A stretch of 64,000 bases of DNA from Isochrysis galbana (Eukaryota; Haptophyta; Isochrysidales; Isochrysidaceae), in assembly GCA_018136815.1 (NCBI GenBank), contig CM030940.1:2463915-2527914 (forward strand). The letters run 5' to 3'. Shown in pieces: positions 59,449-64,000 of this stretch. Made by a program: the position numbers and the translations under genes. Under the pieces are notes generated by a model. It saw only the letters and a program-made list of their open reading frames with translations. It was not told the DNA's origin and ran no database searches. Position 1 is the stretch's first letter. Each line of letters begins with the position of its first letter.

Positions 59449-60379
59449 CCTAGATGGGAAATACGTATTCACCGTATTTGGACGAAGGCCAAATACAGAC
59501 CGTATTTACCGTATTTGAAACTGCCTCAATATGACCCTCCGTATTTGGACGGTGGCGCAGGCGCGCGCGTCGAAAGTCCCCACGCCATGATCCTGTTTTG
59601 GTCTCATAGGCGAGGGGGCCTAATGGGAATGGGAGGGTGAGGAGCAGATTATTAGAGAGGAGCTGTCGTGGGGAAGGAGAGATGGCTGGATAGGGCGCTA
59701 TACCCATGCGCTAGGCATGGGCAGCGCCGCCACCTCAGGGCATGTCCTCCCTCTGTTTGGTCATATGTTGAGATGTTGAGATGTTTTGTGCCTACAACCT
59801 ACAACAGAGGACGACGAGGGGGTTTGTGCTGCTTGGGTTAAATGAATGCAGTAGGAAGAGGGAGTGAGCGAGCAGAGTGAGAGGGGGAGTCAAGCGTTGA
59901 ATGAAGGCCCATGGATGGCCCATGGCAGGGCACCGAGTTGTAGGTTCCTGTGGTGCACAAGAGTGGGGTGGGAAGGAGAATTGTGTCAGCAATGGGCAAT
60001 GGGCATTGCTGCATTGTTTGTTTGCGCAATGCAGTACCGCTGCAGCCATGCGCCATGCGCGCAACGAGCGCGGATCGCGCGAGGCACGGTCAGGGTTGGG
60101 GTTCAGGATGGGGTACACGCTCCATCTACATTCTCACATGCTCTCATCATGATGAGATGATGGGTGAAGGGGGGGCGGGGGGGGAGAGGGCGCTGGCGCT
60201 GGCGCTAGGGCAATATATGGCATATGCTGGCGATTGGCGACGGGGGAGGCTTGGGGAATGGGAGCCCCCCCCCCCCCGGTACTGTATTTGGTACCGTATT
60301 TGGCTGTATTTGGACGAAGGCCAAATACAGGCTGTATTTACCGTATTTGGAAGCCCCCTCACTGTATTTCCCATCTAGG
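59449..60379. mobile_element. 931-bp non-autonomous hAT element with perfect 8-bp TSD
   Basis: Ends CCTAGATGGGAAATACG and GTATTTCCCATCTAGG; TSD TAAACGAC at 59441-59448 and 60380-60387. Both ends carry GTATTTGGACGAAGGCCAAA. The core has no transposase; part of it (59830-59970) resembles, inverted, the sequence at 35320-35420. Confidence 0.95.
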
Positions 60380-60456
60380 TAAACGACGACGTTGCCACAC
60401 CGGCAGTAGAACTCACAGGTCTACAATAGAACTCAACTCAGACAGGAGGAGAAAAC

Positions 60457-62919
60457 GTGAGAGGTAGTGGGGGGAGGGGGAGGGGGAGGGCGCCGTCCAG
60501 TCCGCTCGCGGCCTCGCTGAGAAGGCTGCTCTGCTCGCCACTTTACGCCTCGAGCTGCCCTTGTCCCACGCCCCTCGCCCCTCGCCCCTCGCCGATCGAG
60601 GCTGTGAGCGCGTACGGCTACGGTGGCACGGCTCACCTCATCGGCATGGCCGCGAGTCCCATTCACCGCTCCGCGAATGAGCTCGAGCGGGCCTGCCGGT
60701 TGATCGAGCACGCGGTCACGCCGGCACGACACCCGACAGACGACCCACATCCCGCAGCCTTTGCGCCGTACCTGCTCTGCGGCGCCGCGCAGCACGCACT
60801 TGCAGCCGATGCGCTGCTCGACATCGGCGTGACGGCGGTGCTCAACTGCGCTCCGCAGGCGGCGCATGACTGCCAGGCCTTGTATGCGGAGCGCGACATT
60901 GCCTACTGCGCGCTAGACGGCTGCGAGGACATCGCAGGGTACGACGTGCTCGGTCTGCACCTTGCCAAAGCGACATCATTCATACGTGAGCAGCTTGACA
61001 GCAAGCGGCCTCGAGGTAAGGTGCTCGTCCATTGCTTTGCTGGGTCCAATCGGTCTGCAACGATTGCCATTGCCTACTTGCTTTGCACCTCGCGCAAACC
61101 TCTCCTTTCTCTTGTCGAAAGCTGCTTCGCCCAGCGCCCATTCATCCTCAAGAACCATACGTTTCGTCAGCAACTGGTCGAGCTCTGTTTCAGGGAAGGT
61201 ATCCCCGTGGAGCAACCTCGATTGGAGGCGTGCCCCTCGGCATTAGGCACCGATGGCGTTGGCTCGGACGCTCCCATAGAGGCGGACCGACCGGTAGGCT
61301 CGACCCAGAAGCCGGTCATGAGTGCTGGACGGCCAGGCACGGAAGCAATGGGCCTAGCTCGCTCATGCCGAAACCTTGAACCACAAGATCAATCAGCACC
61401 ATCTTATCCGAAAGGGGATTTCTTGCAGCCATACACACTCGCGGAGAAGCTCGGCCAGGGTGCCTTTGCAACTGTTTATTCTTGCCAACTTGTGGGGGTC
61501 GAAGAGCCCTTGGCGGCTAAAGTTGTTTTGCGGAATAAGTGGGTCTGGATCAACGGGCGATCCACCTCGGCTTCTGTTGGTGTGAATTTGGTGCACAAGG
61601 AGGTGCTCGCACTCGAACGAGTGGGCAGGCATCCCAATATTGTTAGACTCATCGGATTGCGTTCCGAGCCGGACCGTGAGGTGCTTTTCCTTGGGCGCGC
61701 AGCAGGAGGTGATCTTGCTAGGGTGGCTCTCAGTCAAGCTTCTGGTATGGAGGAAGGACTAGTGCGCTCCTACATGCACAATCTGTTGTCCGCTCTCGCC
61801 CATTGCCATCGCGAGAAGGTAGTTCATCGCGATGTCAAATTGGAGAATGTCTTGCTCGACAGCCACGGGCGAGCTGTACTCTCCGACTTTGGCAACGCTG
61901 CACTGATCGATGAGGGTCAAGGCCCGTGCAACTGCTCGCCAGCCATCTTGCATGACAAGTGTGGTACAAAACCGTGGTGTGCGCCGGAGATCATCTCATG
62001 TGGCGAGGAGGGATACTATGGGCCTCCCGTGGACCTTTGGTCTGCAGGTATTTAGCCCTGCCCGCTGTTGCCATGTGCCGAATCCTCGCGGGACAATTGC
62101 AGGAATACGCTATTTAGTCCGATCGGAGAAGATCCATGACTGAGTTTGAGCCTGAAAACCTGTGTAGGAATCTGCATGTTCGCCATGCTCTCGAGCAGAA
62201 TGCCTTTTGTGATCGCGGATGCGGCAGTCGATCCGCGGTTTGCGCGTGCTGTTGAAGTGCAGGCTCGAGGACGGTCGACTTGTGCGATGCTCCTTCACTG
62301 GCTTCGTTCATCGGACACCCAAATTTGTTGGTGTGAGGCGGCGGCGAATCTTTTGGATGCTCTACTATCCATCAATCCCAATGATCGCATATCAGCGGAT
62401 GATGCCCTTGCGTCGGCCTGGTTGAAGCAGACCAGCTCGAAAGTGGGAGAGAGTTTGTTGTCCGAATGTGTCCGACCAGCCGAGACCGGAGCGACCACGG
62501 GGACTCAAAAGCGTAGTGGCAGTGTGCATAATGAAGGGCCTCGAAAATCCGTTCGATCGTCATCCTACTTGCTTAATGAGGATGTTGAGCAAGCGCACGA
62601 GGAGCGCACCTGCATTTGGCGTGGATTGCGCACGGAAACGCGGGCAGATGTGCTACGCGGCGCGATCGGTACGCACCATGCAACGCATCACCCTGTGAGG
62701 CACCCCAACTGTGCCATTGGGCGCAACCTTACCTACGACGTACCGATGAGCAAATGGCTTCGCGAGGAGAATGCCTATGGGGCCATCCTACCAGCAATTG
62801 TCATTGAGGCCGACCGGCCTTTCAAAGTGGGCTCCGACAACAACAATAATTACCGATGGGGCACAGAGGCATCTATGGTGCAGCCAGGCGACATTCTCAA
62901 TGGTGGATACCCACGTTAG
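60457..62919 (+). CDS. Dual-specificity phosphatase fused to a protein kinase
   Basis: Two exons, 60457-62047 and 62168-62919, joined at a GTATTT donor and a GTGTAG acceptor; the join reads VDLWSAG-ICMFAML, restoring the kinase F-helix. 780 aa from ATG 60457, 717 from ATG 60646 (MAASPIHRSANEL), which may be the true start because the first 63 residues are low-complexity. Phosphatase half: general acid in ALDGCEDI and signature VHCFAGSNRSATIAIAYLL (nucleophile Cys193). Kinase half: glycine loop LGQGAFATVYS, VAIK-type Lys355 in AAKVV, catalytic loop HRDVKLENVLL (Asp459), DFG at 477, APEI, DLWSAG, and DRISADDAL. All key residues of both enzymes are present, so both are predicted active. The C-terminal 170 residues are unrecognised. 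Confidence 0.88.
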
Positions 62920-63749
62920 TATGGTCTGTGAATAATGTGTCATGAATCAACCGTAGACACGATGACAAGGTTCATGACTGTAGAAATCGCGACCAACGCA
63001 AGACCGAAAGGGAAGCCTTCGGAAAGTCGATGCATGCTTGAATGCGTCTCGATGAGTCCAATCTCAGTATCGAAAACAAACTTTACTTGACTTTGACAAT
63101 TTGTCGTGATCGATCGTGTCGAAGACAACGACCTGAGACCTGAAAGTGCGAGCGTACAATAGAACCAAACCTTGGCCCAAACCTTGCAGTTGTGCTGCTA
63201 CTTTGGTGCTCGTTTAACGCGTGCGTGCGCCACTAAGCGCATGTGTGAGGTAGTAAGCAAGCGCGGAGGCAAGCGGTGGGTCCCCTTACCCATGGATGCC
63301 CGGCTCCTTGCCCTAGAAAGAGGAGCCTCAACCTACTTTTATAAGTGGGGGTCAAGAAAAATTATTGTTATAGTTTAATAGTTTTAGCAATGGAGCGCGC
63401 GCCGACCGCTCCCAGCCCCACGACCACGACGCCCCAACGGGGCCGCCCGCTCCTTCTCCTCTCCGCTCTTCTACTGTTAAGTTCTCCCCGCTCTTCTTCT
63501 ACCGTTGAAATCTGCGCTCTTCTTCTACCATTAAAATTCTGTACTCCGTCTACCATTAAAAATCCTGCCTCCCTACCGTTAAAAATCCTGCCTCCGTCGC
63601 CTTGCCAACACACTTCCTCCGCCTTCCTGCCGGCTTCCTTGCCAGTTCCTCCCGCCCCGGTTTCCCGCTTGTCTCTAAATCGTTTCACCGCATTAAGACC
63701 AAGCTTAGAGGGGATGAAACTCCCCGTCCCCGTCCAGTTCCAGTTCCGT
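62920..63749. other. 3' flank and retroelement-like leader
   Basis: 63332-63358 carries an inverted near-copy of the TATA block at 37396 (CCTACTTTTATAAGTGGGGG). 63392 has ATGGAGCGCGCGCCGACCGC, like the starts at 6246 and 22663. No complete gene. Confidence 0.45.
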
Positions 63750-63970
63750 TACGCAAAAATCTCGTTCATCTCGTCGGGCCATCAGGTCATCTCGTTACAT
63801 CTCGTCGTCGGGCCGTCAGGCCATCTCGTTCATCTCGTTACATCTATCTCGTCGTCGGGCCATCAGGCCATGTCGTTCATCTCGTTACATCTCGTCGTCG
63901 GGCCCTCGGGCCATCTCGTTCATCTCGTCGTTGCGTCGTTGGGCCCCCGGGCCATCTCGTTACAATCCAA
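63750..63970 (+). repeat. Degenerate tandem repeat, CATCTCGTT / CGTCGGGCC units
   Basis: About four units of ~50-60 bp built from ATCTCGTTCATCTCGTTACA and TCGTCGTCGGGCC. The phrase GTCATCTCGTCGGGCC also occurs at 26618 in the leader of the LTR element, so this may be leader sequence of a related retroelement running off the window. Confidence 0.8.
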
Positions 63971-64000
63971 GCTGCGGCTTTGATTTCCACACAGGCCGCG

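Overview
This is a nuclear window from a GC-rich, intron-containing eukaryote, most likely a flagellated microalga with a complex (secondary) plastid; a haptophyte is my best guess, not proven. Reasons: spliced genes with GT-AG introns; an enkurin-domain gene, which implies cilia; three proteins whose N-termini look like signal peptide plus transit peptide (a bestrophin-like channel, a DUF2358-SOUL protein and a thioredoxin-like lumen protein); a methionine sulfoxide reductase with an in-frame TGA at its catalytic position, which implies selenocysteine use; and dense mobile elements with long G/C homopolymers.

Layout. 0-5 kb: a Gag-like retroelement protein (minus strand) ending in a 512-bp tandem duplication. 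5.1-5.7 kb: thioredoxin-like gene of the LTO1/VKOR type. 6-10.2 kb: hAT elements, one complete with terminal inverted repeats (TIRs) and an 8-bp target-site duplication (TSD), then a 210/203-bp alternating tandem array. 12.2-14.2 kb: PDRG1 and msrA, divergently arranged, with a SECIS candidate behind msrA. 14.7-18.2 kb: two hAT copies flanking an enkurin-domain gene. 19.1-21.3 kb: bestrophin-like channel. 23.2-24.4 kb: TMEM65-GAF protein with an EF-hand pair inside the GAF domain. 25-27.6 kb: a repeat-family gene broken by an LTR insertion. 29-31.4 kb: choline transporter-like protein. 32.2-33.7 kb: DUF2358-SOUL. 34.3-37.8 kb: nested mobile elements. 38.5-43.1 kb: a complete USP7 orthologue in eight exons. 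44-46.5 kb: a LINE fragment fused to a broken Gag-like gene. 47.6-49.2 kb: phytase-like esterase. 51.7-52.5 kb: small unknown gene. 53.3-58.4 kb: DHX57-type helicase in four exons. 58.9-60.4 kb: two non-autonomous hAT elements with perfect TSDs. 60.5-62.9 kb: dual-specificity phosphatase fused to a protein kinase. The right end is a retroelement-like tandem repeat.

The host genes are single-copy eukaryotic genes, each with its own promoter, and do not form one pathway. Two loose themes are visible: plastid and redox proteins (thioredoxin-like, MsrA, bestrophin, SOUL) and ubiquitin/RNA/co-chaperone factors (USP7, DHX57, PDRG1). The rest is transposon-derived: at least four hAT-type families, two Gag-type retroelements, one LINE and one LTR element. 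Splice sites and merged gene models were worked out by eye from reading-frame continuity and family motifs; no database search was run.
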